Assembly (NCBI RefSeq): GCF_013155275.1
Contig: NZ_JABJXS010000011.1
Span: 1 to 64,000, forward strand
From: Brenneria sp. hezel4-2-4
Lineage (GTDB): Bacteria > Pseudomonadota > Gammaproteobacteria > Enterobacterales > Enterobacteriaceae
Direction: 5' to 3'
Length of the DNA: 64,000 bases
Made by a program: the position numbers and the translations under genes
Shown: one piece after another, positions 55,868 through 64,000 of the stretch
Layout: the number at the start of each line of letters is the position of its first letter
How positions within the stretch are numbered: the first letter of the stretch is position 1
Notes under the pieces: model-generated
What the model saw: only the letters and a program-made list of their open reading frames with translations
Database searches by the model: none
What the model was told of the DNA's origin: nothing

Positions 55868-57232
55868 TTACGCTGGCAACAGACCCGAGTTATCCGCATA
55901 GCGGATCACGTCATCCACTTTCTGTGGCGCGCTGCCCAGATAATTGGCCGGATTCAACCACCCATCCAGTTCGTCCGATGTTAACTGAGCAGACAGCACG
56001 GGGTGTTCCAGCAACACGGATTTAAACGACTGGTTGTTTTCGAATGCCTGCATCGAGCACTCATAAACCAGATGATGCGCAGTCTGTTTGCCCAAACGTT
56101 TGCCAATCTCAAACATCACTTTTTCGGACAATAACAAACCGTTTTGCAACTCCAGATTAGCCCGCATCTGTTTTTCATTCACCGACATGCCGCGTAAAAT
56201 ACCCAACGCATTCTGGAGCTGGGCGGACAGATAGATGTTTATTTCCGGTAAAGCGATCCATTCCGCGCGCCAGCTCATCGCATCACGCTCATGTTCCACC
56301 TTCATGGATTCATGGATCAGCGCCGCGCTTTTGAACACCGGCGAGGTCAGGCTTGCCAACCCCTCAAGCGCCGCCGGATTACGTTTGTGCGGCATCGTCG
56401 TCGAACCGATTTTACCTTCCGAGAACGGCTCCTCGATTTCGTTAATTTCAGTGCGCATCAGGTTGTACAATTCGTTGCCGATCTTGCCTAACGTACCACT
56501 GATCAGCACCACCACCGAGGCATATTCGGAAAAACGATCGCGGGCGGACTGCCAGCCGATATTCGGCGTGTTCAGGCCCAGCTTATCCAGCGTCAAACGC
56601 TCGATTGCCGGCCCTTGTTCGCCAAAGGAAGCATAGGTGCCGATGGCGCCGTTGATATTGCCAACCAGCACGCGCTGTTTGATTTCGCTCAGGCGCTCAA
56701 GATGGCGGACAAACTCATCCAGCCAGACCGCCAGCTTGAAGCCGAAAGTGGTGGGTAACGCCTGCATGCCGTGGGTACGGCCCGTCATCAGCGTATATTG
56801 ATATTTTTTCGACAGGCGTTTCAGCTCAACCGCCAACAGTTGGGTGTCCCTGATCACGATGTCAAATGACTGTTTTAATTGTAATACCGTGGCCGTATCG
56901 ACGATATCCTGCGTGGTCACGCCATAGTGGATAAACTCGCCGGCGGCGCCGCACTGTCTCTGAATCGCGGCTATCGTCGGCATCAGGGAATGCTTCATCC
57001 GGGCCGCATCCTTGGCGATCTCTTCCACATCCAGCGCGCCGGCGTCGGCTTTTTCAGCAATCGTTTTTGCCGCGTCCTGCGGGATGACGCCAAGCTCTCC
57101 TTCGGCCAGCGCCAGCGCCACTTCTACTTCAACTTGCTTGGTCAGGCGGTTATGTTCCGACCACACGCCGCGCATTTCGGGCGTGCCAAAATTATTCCCT
57201 ATAAGAAGAAAATCAATAAGATGTGATGCCAT
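55868..57232 (-). CDS. Fumarase/argininosuccinate-lyase superfamily enzyme, probable S-(2-succino) lyase
   Basis: A 454-residue lyase close to the adenylosuccinate lyase branch. The signature loop GSTTMPHKRNP spans residues 276-286 with catalytic Ser277. HYGVTTQDIVDTA (102-114) and TGRTHGMQALPTT (150-162) carry substrate-binding residues. A housekeeping purB role is unlikely because it sits with an acetyltransferase, a cystine-type transporter and an M20 deacetylase. A lyase of this superfamily, including one I recall from Dickeya dadantii, replaces YxeK in some yxe clusters and splits N-acetyl-S-(2-succino)cysteine into fumarate and N-acetylcysteine. That is the best functional match. Confidence 0.82.
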   Translation of the reverse strand: MASHLIDFLLIGNNFGTPEMRGVWSEHNRLTKQVEVEVALALAEGELGVIPQDAAKTIAEKADAGALDVEEIAKDAARMKHSLMPTIAAIQRQCGAAGEFIHYGVTTQDIVDTATVLQLKQSFDIVIRDTQLLAVELKRLSKKYQYTLMTGRTHGMQALPTTFGFKLAVWLDEFVRHLERLSEIKQRVLVGNINGAIGTYASFGEQGPAIERLTLDKLGLNTPNIGWQSARDRFSEYASVVVLISGTLGKIGNELYNLMRTEINEIEEPFSEGKIGSTTMPHKRNPAALEGLASLTSPVFKSAALIHESMKVEHERDAMSWRAEWIALPEINIYLSAQLQNALGILRGMSVNEKQMRANLELQNGLLLSEKVMFEIGKRLGKQTAHHLVYECSMQAFENNQSFKSVLLEHPVLSAQLTSDELDGWLNPANYLGSAPQKVDDVIRYADNSGLLPA

Positions 57233-57330
57233 AATTTACTCGTTAGTGTTGGATTTACAGGCGGGATTTATATCGTTATTTTAGTCTGCGAAAATATAAC
57301 ATGCGGTAATTAGGCGACTTATATCTTCGG

Positions 57331-57345
57331 GATCTATTATAGATC
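57331..57345. promoter_or_regulatory. Perfect palindrome, candidate operator of the lyase operon
   Basis: GATCTAT-T-ATAGATC, a perfect 7-1-7 inverted repeat in the AT-rich region 98 bp upstream of the lyase start. A dimeric regulator could bind it; none is identified in the window. Confidence 0.45.
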
Positions 57346-57401
57346 AGAAAGTTTGATCGGAGAGATTATGCCGACAAGCCGGCTCGACTTAAAACACAGG
57401 C

Positions 57402-57430
57402 AAAAAAAAAGCACACCTTTCGATGTGCTT
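57402..57430 (-). terminator. Terminator of the tRNA operon
   Basis: On the minus strand a 7-bp stem AAGCACA/TGTGCTT is followed by a run of nine T, just after the tRNA-Pro gene. Confidence 0.85.
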
Positions 57431-57442
57431 TTCTTTGAAAAA

Positions 57443-57519
57443 TGGTCGGCGAGAGAGGATTCGAACCTCCGACCCACTGGTCCCAAACCAGTTGCGCTAC
57501 CAAGCTGCGCTACTCGCCG
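57443..57519 (-). tRNA. proM: tRNA-Pro (anticodon TGG)
   Basis: 77 nt with encoded CCA. Acceptor CGGCGAG pairs with CTCGCCG; the anticodon stem ACTGG/CCAGT frames the loop TTTGGGA (anticodon TGG). The T-arm has GGTTCGAATCC. Last of four tRNAs in the order argX-hisR-leuT-proM, as in E. coli. Confidence 0.97.
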
Positions 57520-57565
57520 AATCTACTGCCGTATTACTTAAGCATCGTCAATGCTTTCGTCTGTG

Positions 57566-57652
57566 TGGTGCGAAGAGAGGGACTTGAACCCTCACGTCCG
57601 TTAAGACACTAACACCTGAAGCTAGCGCGTCTACCAATTCCGCCACCTTCGC
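57566..57652 (-). tRNA. leuT: tRNA-Leu (anticodon CAG)
   Basis: 87 nt with a long variable arm and encoded CCA. Acceptor GCGAAGG, anticodon CAG within GCTTCAGGTG, T-arm GGTTCAAGTCC. Nearly identical to E. coli tRNA-Leu1. Confidence 0.97.
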
Positions 57653-57674
57653 ATAACTCACAAACGTCTAAATC

Positions 57675-57751
57675 TGGGGTGGCTAATGGGACTCGAACCC
57701 ACGACAACTGGAATCACAATCCAGGGCTCTACCAACTGAGCTATAGCCACC
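57675..57751 (-). tRNA. hisR: tRNA-His (anticodon GTG)
   Basis: 77 nt including the encoded extra 5' G at -1 and CCA. Acceptor GTGGCTA, anticodon loop TTGTGAT (GTG), T-arm GGTTCGAGTCC. It is the only His tRNA seen here. Confidence 0.97.
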
Positions 57752-57843
57752 ATACACCACGCTTTACTGCTTTCTACTATTTGACGCGGTACTTCCTTTA
57801 CGGGGTAGTAAATGTACCACCGCAGCTCTTGCACACAACTTAG

Positions 57844-57920
<77 letters not shown>

Positions 57921-57941
57921 ATAGCGCCGTTGCGGGAGGGG

Positions 57942-57970
57942 ATACTACGGATTTAACGGGTGCCTGTCTA
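57942..57970 (-). promoter_or_regulatory. Promoter of the tRNA operon
   Basis: -35 TAGACA, exact 17-bp spacer, -10 TAGTAT, then a C-rich discriminator (CCCCTCCCGC) typical of stringently controlled stable-RNA promoters, just upstream of argX. Confidence 0.75.
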
Positions 57971-58059
57971 GTGCTTTTTTATTGAAATGGCGCGTTTGCT
58001 TATGCTTTGCTCATTTCACGTTAAATAACGTACAAATCCGCTCTCCCCTCCCTTAAGAG

Positions 58060-59451
58060 CTACGATTTAGCCCTTATCATCGGCTGTTTTTTACCCAATC
58101 CCAGCACAAAATAGCAAAGACTGACAAAAGCTAAAAACACCATACCGACGATAAGCGACATCCGCGTATCGACATTGATGTACATGCCCACCAAAACACA
58201 CAGTAAAAACGCCATTGTCAGATAATTCACCCACGGGAACAGCACCGATTTGAACGGATGCGCGGCCAGAGCGGCGCGATGATGTTCACGGAAACGCAGT
58301 TGGCTTATCAGCACCACAAACCACGGGATCATACCGGGCAATACGCTGGCGCTGTAGACATACACAAATACCTGCTCCGGATTGGGGATAATGTAGTTCA
58401 GCAGCGAACCCGCCATCAGGCAGAGAATCGAAATCGTGACGCCTGCCGCCGGAACGCCGCCGGCGGTCACTTTTCCCAGCCAGGCGGGAAGCTGACGGTT
58501 GTTCGCCAGTGAATAGAGCATACGCCCGCAGCTGTACATTCCGCTGTTGCAGCCGGATAGCGCCGCCGTCAGCACAACAAAGTTAATAATCCCCGCGGCG
58601 GCGGTAATGCCGATTTTCGCGAAGGTCAGCACAAACGGGCTGCCGGAGGTGCCGATTTCATTCCACGGAAAAATCGTCACGATAACGAATATCGCCCCCA
58701 CGTAAAAAATCAGAATACGCCACAAAATATTATTGATGGCGCGCTTCAGCGTTACCTGCGGGTTTTTCGCTTCTCCCGCGGTGATCCCGACCAACTCAAC
58801 GCCCTGATAAGACGCCACCACCAGACAGAGCGCGAACAGCAATCCTTTCCAGCCCCCGGCGAAAAAGCCGCCGTGCGCGGTCAGATTGGTAAAACCGGTG
58901 GCTTGACCGTGGTTGCCGAAGCCAAAGAAAATCACCCCCAGCCCGACCACGATCATCACAATAATGGTGGTGATTTTTATCATTGCGAACCAGAACTCGA
59001 TTTCACCGTACAGCCGCACCGCCGCCAGATTTGCCCCCGCGACGAGCGCCACCGCCGCGATGGCCGGGATCCATTGCGGCAAGTCGGGAAACCAGAACTG
59101 GACATAGACGCCGATCGCCGTAATTTCTGAAATCCCGACCGCCATCCACATAAACCAATACCCCCACGCGGTGAGGTAGCCAAAAAAGGGATTCATGTAT
59201 TTATGGGCATACACGGCAAAAGAACCGGCGACAGGCTCTAGAAACAGCATTTCTCCCATTGAACGCATAATAAAGAAAACGAATATTCCCGCGGTAATGT
59301 AGGCCAGCAGGACCGACGGGCCGGCCCACTTCAACGCGCTGGCCGCGCCCATAAACAACCCGACGCCAATGGTGCCGCCGAGCGCAATCAGCTCGATATG
59401 CCGGGCTTCTAAACCCCGGTGTAGCTTCTCCTGTTTTACATCTTCTGCCAT
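58060..59451 (-). CDS. thrP: ThrP (YifK), threonine/serine permease
   Basis: A 463-residue APC-family transporter with 12 helices. The N-terminus is [20 protein letters not shown] with [16 protein letters not shown]; further landmarks are [35 protein letters not shown] and [20 protein letters not shown]. It is close to E. coli YifK, a proton-coupled threonine permease. It lies between wecG and argX, as in E. coli. The leader has a CA-rich stretch that may be a GcvB target. Confidence 0.94.
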   Translation of the reverse strand: MAEDVKQEKLHRGLEARHIELIALGGTIGVGLFMGAASALKWAGPSVLLAYITAGIFVFFIMRSMGEMLFLEPVAGSFAVYAHKYMNPFFGYLTAWGYWFMWMAVGISEITAIGVYVQFWFPDLPQWIPAIAAVALVAGANLAAVRLYGEIEFWFAMIKITTIIVMIVVGLGVIFFGFGNHGQATGFTNLTAHGGFFAGGWKGLLFALCLVVASYQGVELVGITAGEAKNPQVTLKRAINNILWRILIFYVGAIFVIVTIFPWNEIGTSGSPFVLTFAKIGITAAAGIINFVVLTAALSGCNSGMYSCGRMLYSLANNRQLPAWLGKVTAGGVPAAGVTISILCLMAGSLLNYIIPNPEQVFVYVYSASVLPGMIPWFVVLISQLRFREHHRAALAAHPFKSVLFPWVNYLTMAFLLCVLVGMYINVDTRMSLIVGMVFLAFVSLCYFVLGLGKKQPMIRAKS

Positions 59452-59469
59452 AAATCCTCTGTCTTCATC

Positions 59470-59479
59470 TGTTGTGTTT
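59470..59479 (-). promoter_or_regulatory. Putative GcvB target site in the thrP leader
   Basis: The mRNA reads AAACACAACA 19-28 nt before the ATG, complementary to the GU-rich R1 region of GcvB, which represses the E. coli homologue. The rest of the 278-bp wecG/thrP gap shows only a short inverted repeat (CCTAC/GTAGG) and no gene. Confidence 0.45.
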
Positions 59480-59729
59480 ATCCGGGCGGCAACCGGTTAT
59501 TGTTGTTATCAACCACCCACAGCATCCCTACTCGTAGTAGGCCTTTTAGTAAATTAGCGGTCGTGAAGATACCGCAATGCGCATTGGAATGCACACCGTT
59601 CGCTCTGACAAGGGGGGAATAAGGTTCAGCATTGATTAACAATTTGCGAATGGGTAATGAAATAACCCGCGAATCTGATTGGCTTGGAAAGGAAACAAGA
59701 GCGCGCGACAGGCGCTCCCGTGAAGAAAA

Positions 59730-60470
59730 CTACAGACGTCCGCTGTAATGATAAGCAACATACTTCAATAATTTTAGCTGGCGGAAAATACGACTCGGCT
59801 GCGACAGCAAACGATAGAGCCATTCCAGCCCCAGATTTTGCCAGGCCAGCGGCGCGCGCTTGACGTGTCCGGTAAAGACATCATAGGTTCCCCCCACGCC
59901 CATATATAAAGCATCAGGGTGGTGACTGCGGCAATCACGCATCAGAATTTCCTGCCGTGGCGATCCCATCGCCACGGTGACAATCTGCGCGCCGCTGGCG
60001 CGAATACGCTCAAACAGCGCATCGCGCTCCGCCGGCGCGAAATAGCCATCCTGGCTGCCGACGATATTGACGTTCCACTGCGCCCGTAGCTTGGCGGCCG
60101 TTTGTGCCAACACCTCCGGCTTACCGCCGATCAAAAAAACCGGCGTTCCCTCCTGACCGGCACGCAGCATCAGCGCTTCCCACAGGTCGGCGCCGGCGAT
60201 ACGGCTCACCTCGGCCTGCGGATATTTGCGGCGAATCGAGCGAACAATACTGATCCCGTCCGCATATTTGTATTCGGCCTTATCCAGCAATGTGCGCAAT
60301 GCCACATCTTTCTCCGCCGTTAATACTTTCTCGGCGTTAATTGCCACCAACGTTCCGGTGACGACCCGCGGTCCGGCGAAAAGATAATCGACAAACTGCG
60401 CCATGTGGCGAAAGCCGTGGATAGATAGACCACGAATCGAATATTGCGGGATAACTGCTTTTTCTTCCAT
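59730..60470 (-). CDS. wecG: WecG, UDP-ManNAcA transferase (ECA lipid II synthesis)
   Basis: A 246-residue GT26 (WecG/TagA/CpsF) transferase that adds N-acetylmannosaminuronic acid to lipid I of enterobacterial common antigen. Conserved parts: [66 protein letters not shown] and [18 protein letters not shown] start at the ATG at 60470, with AGGA at proper spacing; a TTG two codons upstream is less likely. It ends the ECA gene series. Confidence 0.96.
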   Translation of the reverse strand: MEEKAVIPQYSIRGLSIHGFRHMAQFVDYLFAGPRVVTGTLVAINAEKVLTAEKDVALRTLLDKAEYKYADGISIVRSIRRKYPQAEVSRIAGADLWEALMLRAGQEGTPVFLIGGKPEVLAQTAAKLRAQWNVNIVGSQDGYFAPAERDALFERIRASGAQIVTVAMGSPRQEILMRDCRSHHPDALYMGVGGTYDVFTGHVKRAPLAWQNLGLEWLYRLLSQPSRIFRQLKLLKYVAYHYSGRL

Positions 60471-60480
60471 TTTCAATCCT

Positions 60481-61866
60481 TTACAGCACGCTTCGCGTGG
60501 TCGGCGCCGGCGGCGCGATTGACGGCGCCGACGATGGCCGGGAACGCAGCAGACGCTGCCTGATCAATCCGGCGCTTTCCAGCAGCCAATACATCAATTT
60601 GGCGGCCAGCAAGCACAGACCAAACACCAGGCAGAAAAACACCACGCGGGAAACAAACGCATCAACGCCTTCACGCGCCAGTACAATGATGTTGAACACC
60701 GCCCCAAAACAGAATGCCTGCAAAACCGCCGCCTTGTATCGATTACCGTCGTTTTTGCCCAATTCATACACCCAGTCGAACCATTTGATAATCAATCCAA
60801 CGGCGATCGCCCCCAGCGGAATGAACAGCACCCCGCCCATCACCACCAGCGAACCTAATAACGTCGGAGAGATTGCCAGCCCGGAATGGTTATTCAACAC
60901 TTCCCAGGTAAAATAGTTGGCGCTGTTCAACACCAGATTCGGGCGGTCAGGCCACAGCCAGGAAGGAATAAAGACGTAGAAATCGCGCGCGATGGGCGCC
61001 AGCCCCTGAAAGTCGATTTTATCGTAGTTCTGCCACAGCAGCGCCAGATTCTCCCACGGCGAGAACGTGTCGCGGGTCAGATACAGAAAAGTATAGAACG
61101 CCTCATCGCCGCTGACATCCATGCCGTATCGCTTAAGCGCCAGCCAGAACATGCCCACCACGCCGAACACCCCGGCAGCCGCCAGCATCCACAGCGTTAT
61201 CCAGCCGCGCACAATGCCGATAAACAGAAACAGCGCGAAAGCGATGATCACATTCGCCCGCGTCCCGCCGACGATCACATAAGTCAGCATGCCAAACGCC
61301 ACCGTCCCGATAAGAAACAGCAGCCAGGCTCGCTGCGTCTGACGCAGGAAATACACCACCAGCATGGCCGGAATAAAGAAATAGAAAAAGCGCTTCAACG
61401 CCACGCCGGAGACTTCACTGGAAAAGATCTGGCTGTAAGAGCGTAATTTGAAGAGCAGAAAACCGTTGTTGAGGAAAAACATGCCAACCGTCGCTATCGC
61501 AATCAGCGCCAGCAATATCCATGTCAGATGGGCTTCGACCCGGCTCATGGTGAAAACCGGCGGACGGGCCGCGGCGGTCTTCCCGCGCAGGCGGGTTTTA
61601 TAGCTAACATAGTAAATGGCGTAAAACGCCGTGGCGGAAAGCAGCGCCTGTAGCAAATACGGCACCGGCACCACTTCAACGCCAAAACGGAAGGCCAAAA
61701 CGCAGGTAAACGGAAAACCGAAATAGAAGGTCAGTAGATAAAGCAGCGAAAACAGCACATTGAAGTTAAAACGAACACGACGGAACTCCTGCCAGGTTAG
61801 TGTCAGGATAAAAATGACCGAAATAAGGTAAACCACAAACAGCCCACCAAATTGCCCCAGCGTCAT
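60481..61866 (-). CDS. wzyE: WzyE, ECA polysaccharide polymerase
   Basis: A 461-residue inner-membrane protein with about 11-12 helices. It shares the WzyE pattern at the N-terminus ([20 protein letters not shown]), [15 protein letters not shown] with the essential Arg, and [20 protein letters not shown]. It polymerises ECA repeat units on undecaprenyl diphosphate at the periplasmic face. Start overlaps the wecF stop by ATGA. Confidence 0.95.
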   Translation of the reverse strand: MTLGQFGGLFVVYLISVIFILTLTWQEFRRVRFNFNVLFSLLYLLTFYFGFPFTCVLAFRFGVEVVPVPYLLQALLSATAFYAIYYVSYKTRLRGKTAAARPPVFTMSRVEAHLTWILLALIAIATVGMFFLNNGFLLFKLRSYSQIFSSEVSGVALKRFFYFFIPAMLVVYFLRQTQRAWLLFLIGTVAFGMLTYVIVGGTRANVIIAFALFLFIGIVRGWITLWMLAAAGVFGVVGMFWLALKRYGMDVSGDEAFYTFLYLTRDTFSPWENLALLWQNYDKIDFQGLAPIARDFYVFIPSWLWPDRPNLVLNSANYFTWEVLNNHSGLAISPTLLGSLVVMGGVLFIPLGAIAVGLIIKWFDWVYELGKNDGNRYKAAVLQAFCFGAVFNIIVLAREGVDAFVSRVVFFCLVFGLCLLAAKLMYWLLESAGLIRQRLLRSRPSSAPSIAPPAPTTRSVL

Positions 61867-62948
61867 GTTGGTTCTCCCGCTGCCAGCGCCAGAGCCTGCC
61901 GCCAGCCGTGCAGATAATTAGGGTTAAAGAACGCGATCTGATGCTTATCCACGGATGCCAACTGGCGCTGGGCTTCACGCACCAGCGCCTCATCCAGATT
62001 ATCGCCATAGAACAACACCGGAAGATGCTGTTCGGTAAGATCCTGCCAGAAAGGATTCTGTCGGCTGATAACAAAGGGAACGCCAAACTGAATCAATAGG
62101 CACAGCGTGCCGATGCCCTGCTGACGATCGAAAATAAAATAACCTAAATCACAGCTGCGCAACATATTCAGATAATCATCAAACGCCAGTTGCTCTTTCA
62201 GCAACTGAAAATTTTTAATTCCAAACAGCGCCAGCCCTTCTTTCTCTACCTGCTCGATATAATGCCGGTTATTGGCCGGGTAACCCATCGGCACAATCAC
62301 CCGCACATTGGCGCCGAACCGTTTATGGATGGCGCGCAACGCTTCCTGATGACGATTGGTGCGGTCGCCGGAGTTGCCGACCAGAATAGTCAACGGCCCC
62401 GCCAGCGGCTTATCCGCTTTAACGTCGGTTAACGCCGGATCCATCCGCGTCGGGAAGTAAAGCAACGACGTCGGCACCCGGGGATGCCGCGCTTGATACC
62501 AACTCAAATCGCCCCGCGTGGCGAACACATGCCCGACCCGATTTTGGGCGAGACGCCGTAACAGATAAAACAGACGATACTTCAGGCTGCTTGATTCTTC
62601 GTACAGATCCGCCCCCCAGATATGCCAGTAAACCTGCGCAGGCTTGATCTTACCGCTCAGCAATGCCAGCCATAACAGGGGATTAAACTGCCCGTGCAGA
62701 AAGAAGCGCGTACTGCGATCGGCGCAGGCCCGCGCAATCACCGCCTGCGCCAGCGTCTTTTTATCCGCATAGGTTTCAATGTGCAGCGCCGGAAAATCAG
62801 CCTGCGGCAACGGATCGCGCGCGGCCACCATAAAATGCCCGACCTGCCGCGCCGGCAATTCGGCCGCCAGCACATTATTAAAGAAACGCAAAACCGTCTG
62901 GTTATGGTGCGGGATATCAGATCCCAGGACATGGATCAGTGTCGTCAT
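61863..62948 (-). CDS. wecF: WecF, Fuc4NAc transferase (ECA lipid III synthesis)
   Basis: A 361-residue GT56 transferase that adds 4-acetamidofucose to complete the ECA trisaccharide. Conserved parts: [65 protein letters not shown] and [20 protein letters not shown]. It overlaps wzxE and wzyE by ATGA on both sides, so the three are translationally coupled. Confidence 0.96.
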   Translation of the reverse strand: MTTLIHVLGSDIPHHNQTVLRFFNNVLAAELPARQVGHFMVAARDPLPQADFPALHIETYADKKTLAQAVIARACADRSTRFFLHGQFNPLLWLALLSGKIKPAQVYWHIWGADLYEESSSLKYRLFYLLRRLAQNRVGHVFATRGDLSWYQARHPRVPTSLLYFPTRMDPALTDVKADKPLAGPLTILVGNSGDRTNRHQEALRAIHKRFGANVRVIVPMGYPANNRHYIEQVEKEGLALFGIKNFQLLKEQLAFDDYLNMLRSCDLGYFIFDRQQGIGTLCLLIQFGVPFVISRQNPFWQDLTEQHLPVLFYGDNLDEALVREAQRQLASVDKHQIAFFNPNYLHGWRQALALAAGEPT

Positions 62949-64000
62949 GCTCGCCTACGGTAAATAATGAATACGCTACAACAAAGCAAAAAATAGACCA
63001 GATAGGTCGCCATATACGCCTGCGCCGCGCCTAATGCGCCATTAACCGGGATCAGCCAGTGCGCAAACCCGGTGAGAAGCAGAAACTGGCTGACTTCGGT
63101 GAGCAGATAAAAGCGCAGCGCGGCTTTGGCGATCACCAGATAACCAAATACGTAAGCGCCCACTTTCATCACATCGCCCACCAGTTGCCAGGCGAACAGG
63201 TCTCTCATTGCGGTAAACTGGCTGGAGAACAGCAGCCAGATAGCAAAATCGCGCAACAGCCAGACGCAAAAGCTGACGCCCGCCACCACCGGGAGGACAA
63301 ACGTTAATGACTGGACGATTTCCCGGGCCAGTGCGGTTTTATCCGTCAGGCGCGAGAGCGTCGGCAACAGATAAACCGTGAACGAGGCGGTAATGAATTG
63401 CAAATAGGCATCGGAAATCGTGCTGACGCCCTGCCAGATACCGACCTCGTCCCAGCTATAGTGCTCCGCCAACAGGTTACGCATCATGATATAGGCCACC
63501 GGCAGCGTGACGGCGGTCATCAGCGCCATCAGGGTGAACTTGCCGAGCTGTCCGGCGATAGCCCGATCCCAGGCGGGCTTTAACGCGCCCCACGATAACG
63601 GCGTTCTGCGCAACATAAGCCACCCGGCAGGCAGCGCCGCCAGCGCAGGCACCAGCGCCAGCCCGGCCAGCGCGCCGCGGTATCCGCCCAGAGTGAAGCA
63701 CAGCCAATAGGCGGCCAGCCCAATCAGGCTGCCGCTAATAACCGCCAGCGCATTTCCGACGGCATCACGATAGCCTTTCAGTATCGCCAGAAACAGATTG
63801 GCGTAGGCGATGCCCATCTGGATAAAAGCCAGCGCCCGCACGACATCCCGATACTCATCGTGCCCAAACAGCGCATTGGCGATGGGCGTCGCGGCGAACA
63901 GAAAGACCGCCGCCAGCAGCGTGGAAAATCCCAGCACCAGTGCGACGGCGGTGCCAAGCAAGGGCGTTAATCGCTCCGGCCGCTGCTGATATTCCGCAAC
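62945..64000 (-). CDS. wzxE: WzxE, ECA lipid III flippase, C-terminal part
   Basis: Partial; the frame is open to the window edge ([16 protein letters not shown] at the cut), so the N-terminal part lies outside. About nine transmembrane helices remain. Matches to E. coli WzxE include [60 protein letters not shown] and [16 protein letters not shown]. It moves the undecaprenyl-linked ECA trisaccharide across the inner membrane for WzyE. Confidence 0.96.
   Translation of the reverse strand, partial: VAEYQQRPERLTPLLGTAVALVLGFSTLLAAVFLFAATPIANALFGHDEYRDVVRALAFIQMGIAYANLFLAILKGYRDAVGNALAVISGSLIGLAAYWLCFTLGGYRGALAGLALVPALAALPAGWLMLRRTPLSWGALKPAWDRAIAGQLGKFTLMALMTAVTLPVAYIMMRNLLAEHYSWDEVGIWQGVSTISDAYLQFITASFTVYLLPTLSRLTDKTALAREIVQSLTFVLPVVAGVSFCVWLLRDFAIWLLFSSQFTAMRDLFAWQLVGDVMKVGAYVFGYLVIAKAALRFYLLTEVSQFLLLTGFAHWLIPVNGALGAAQAYMATYLVYFLLCCSVFIIYRRRA

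Noticed and set aside
55868-57232. Lyase as the housekeeping adenylosuccinate lyase PurB
   Set aside because: The purine gene is normally beside hflD/phoP, and this gene's operon partners fit thioether adduct catabolism instead.

Overview
The window comes from an enterobacterium. The gene order matches the E. coli map in several long blocks: asd-yhgN-gnt-yhhW-ryhB; glpCBA/glpT; yigL-pldB-rhtB-rhtC-recQ-pldA-yigI-rarD-corA-uvrD-yigB-xerC-yigA-dapF-lptM-cyaY-cyaA-hemCDXY-glmZ; and proM-leuT-hisR-argX-thrP-wecG-wzyE-wecF-wzxE. The moderately high GC, type VI secretion genes beside housekeeping genes, and a succinocysteine-type catabolic cluster of a kind I recall from Dickeya suggest the soft-rot/tree-pathogen family Pectobacteriaceae (Dickeya, Brenneria, Pectobacterium). 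I cannot resolve the genus from the sequence alone.

Layout. 1-5.05 kb: the end of a type VI secretion vgrG, a DUF4123 adaptor, an unrecognised effector candidate, a secreted immunity candidate and a PAAR tip. 5.1-9.2 kb: nikR, asd, yhgN and a gluconate permease. 9.2-11.8 kb: gntK, gntR and yhhW, with a CRP site and tandem GntR operators between the permease and gntK. 11.97-12.14 kb: the RyhB small RNA with a Fur box. 12.2-18 kb: glpABC and divergent glpT with GlpR and CRP sites. 18-41.9 kb: the conserved yigL-to-hemY block, with the corL leader peptide upstream of corA, a LexA box upstream of uvrD, the small lipoprotein gene lptM, and one extra MFS transporter between cyaY and cyaA. 41.9-42.35 kb: the GlmZ small RNA with a sigma54-type promoter, two GlrR-type enhancer sites and an IHF site.

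42.4-57.2 kb is an accessory metabolic island between glmZ and a four-tRNA operon. Its left half holds a GntR regulator, two MmgE/PrpD-family genes, a TauE/SafE-type exporter and a complete AapJQMP-type polar amino-acid ABC transporter. A nearly identical 21-bp sequence lies upstream of both the PrpD pair and the transporter and is probably the regulator's operator. The right half, on the minus strand, has the order lyase, N-acetyltransferase, lipoprotein solute-binding protein, permease, ATPase, M20 deacylase. This matches the B. subtilis yxe pathway for S-(2-succino)cysteine in the version where a fumarase-superfamily lyase replaces the monooxygenase YxeK. MmgE/PrpD proteins also occur in yxe clusters (YxeQ) and include iminodisuccinate epimerase. 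The two halves may therefore form one system for importing and dismantling succinylated thiol or amino adducts, though that link is inference.

57.4-64 kb: tRNA genes Pro(TGG), Leu(CAG), His(GTG) and Arg(CCG) with a strong promoter and terminator, the threonine permease thrP, and the distal enterobacterial common antigen genes wecG, wzyE, wecF and wzxE, the last cut by the window edge.
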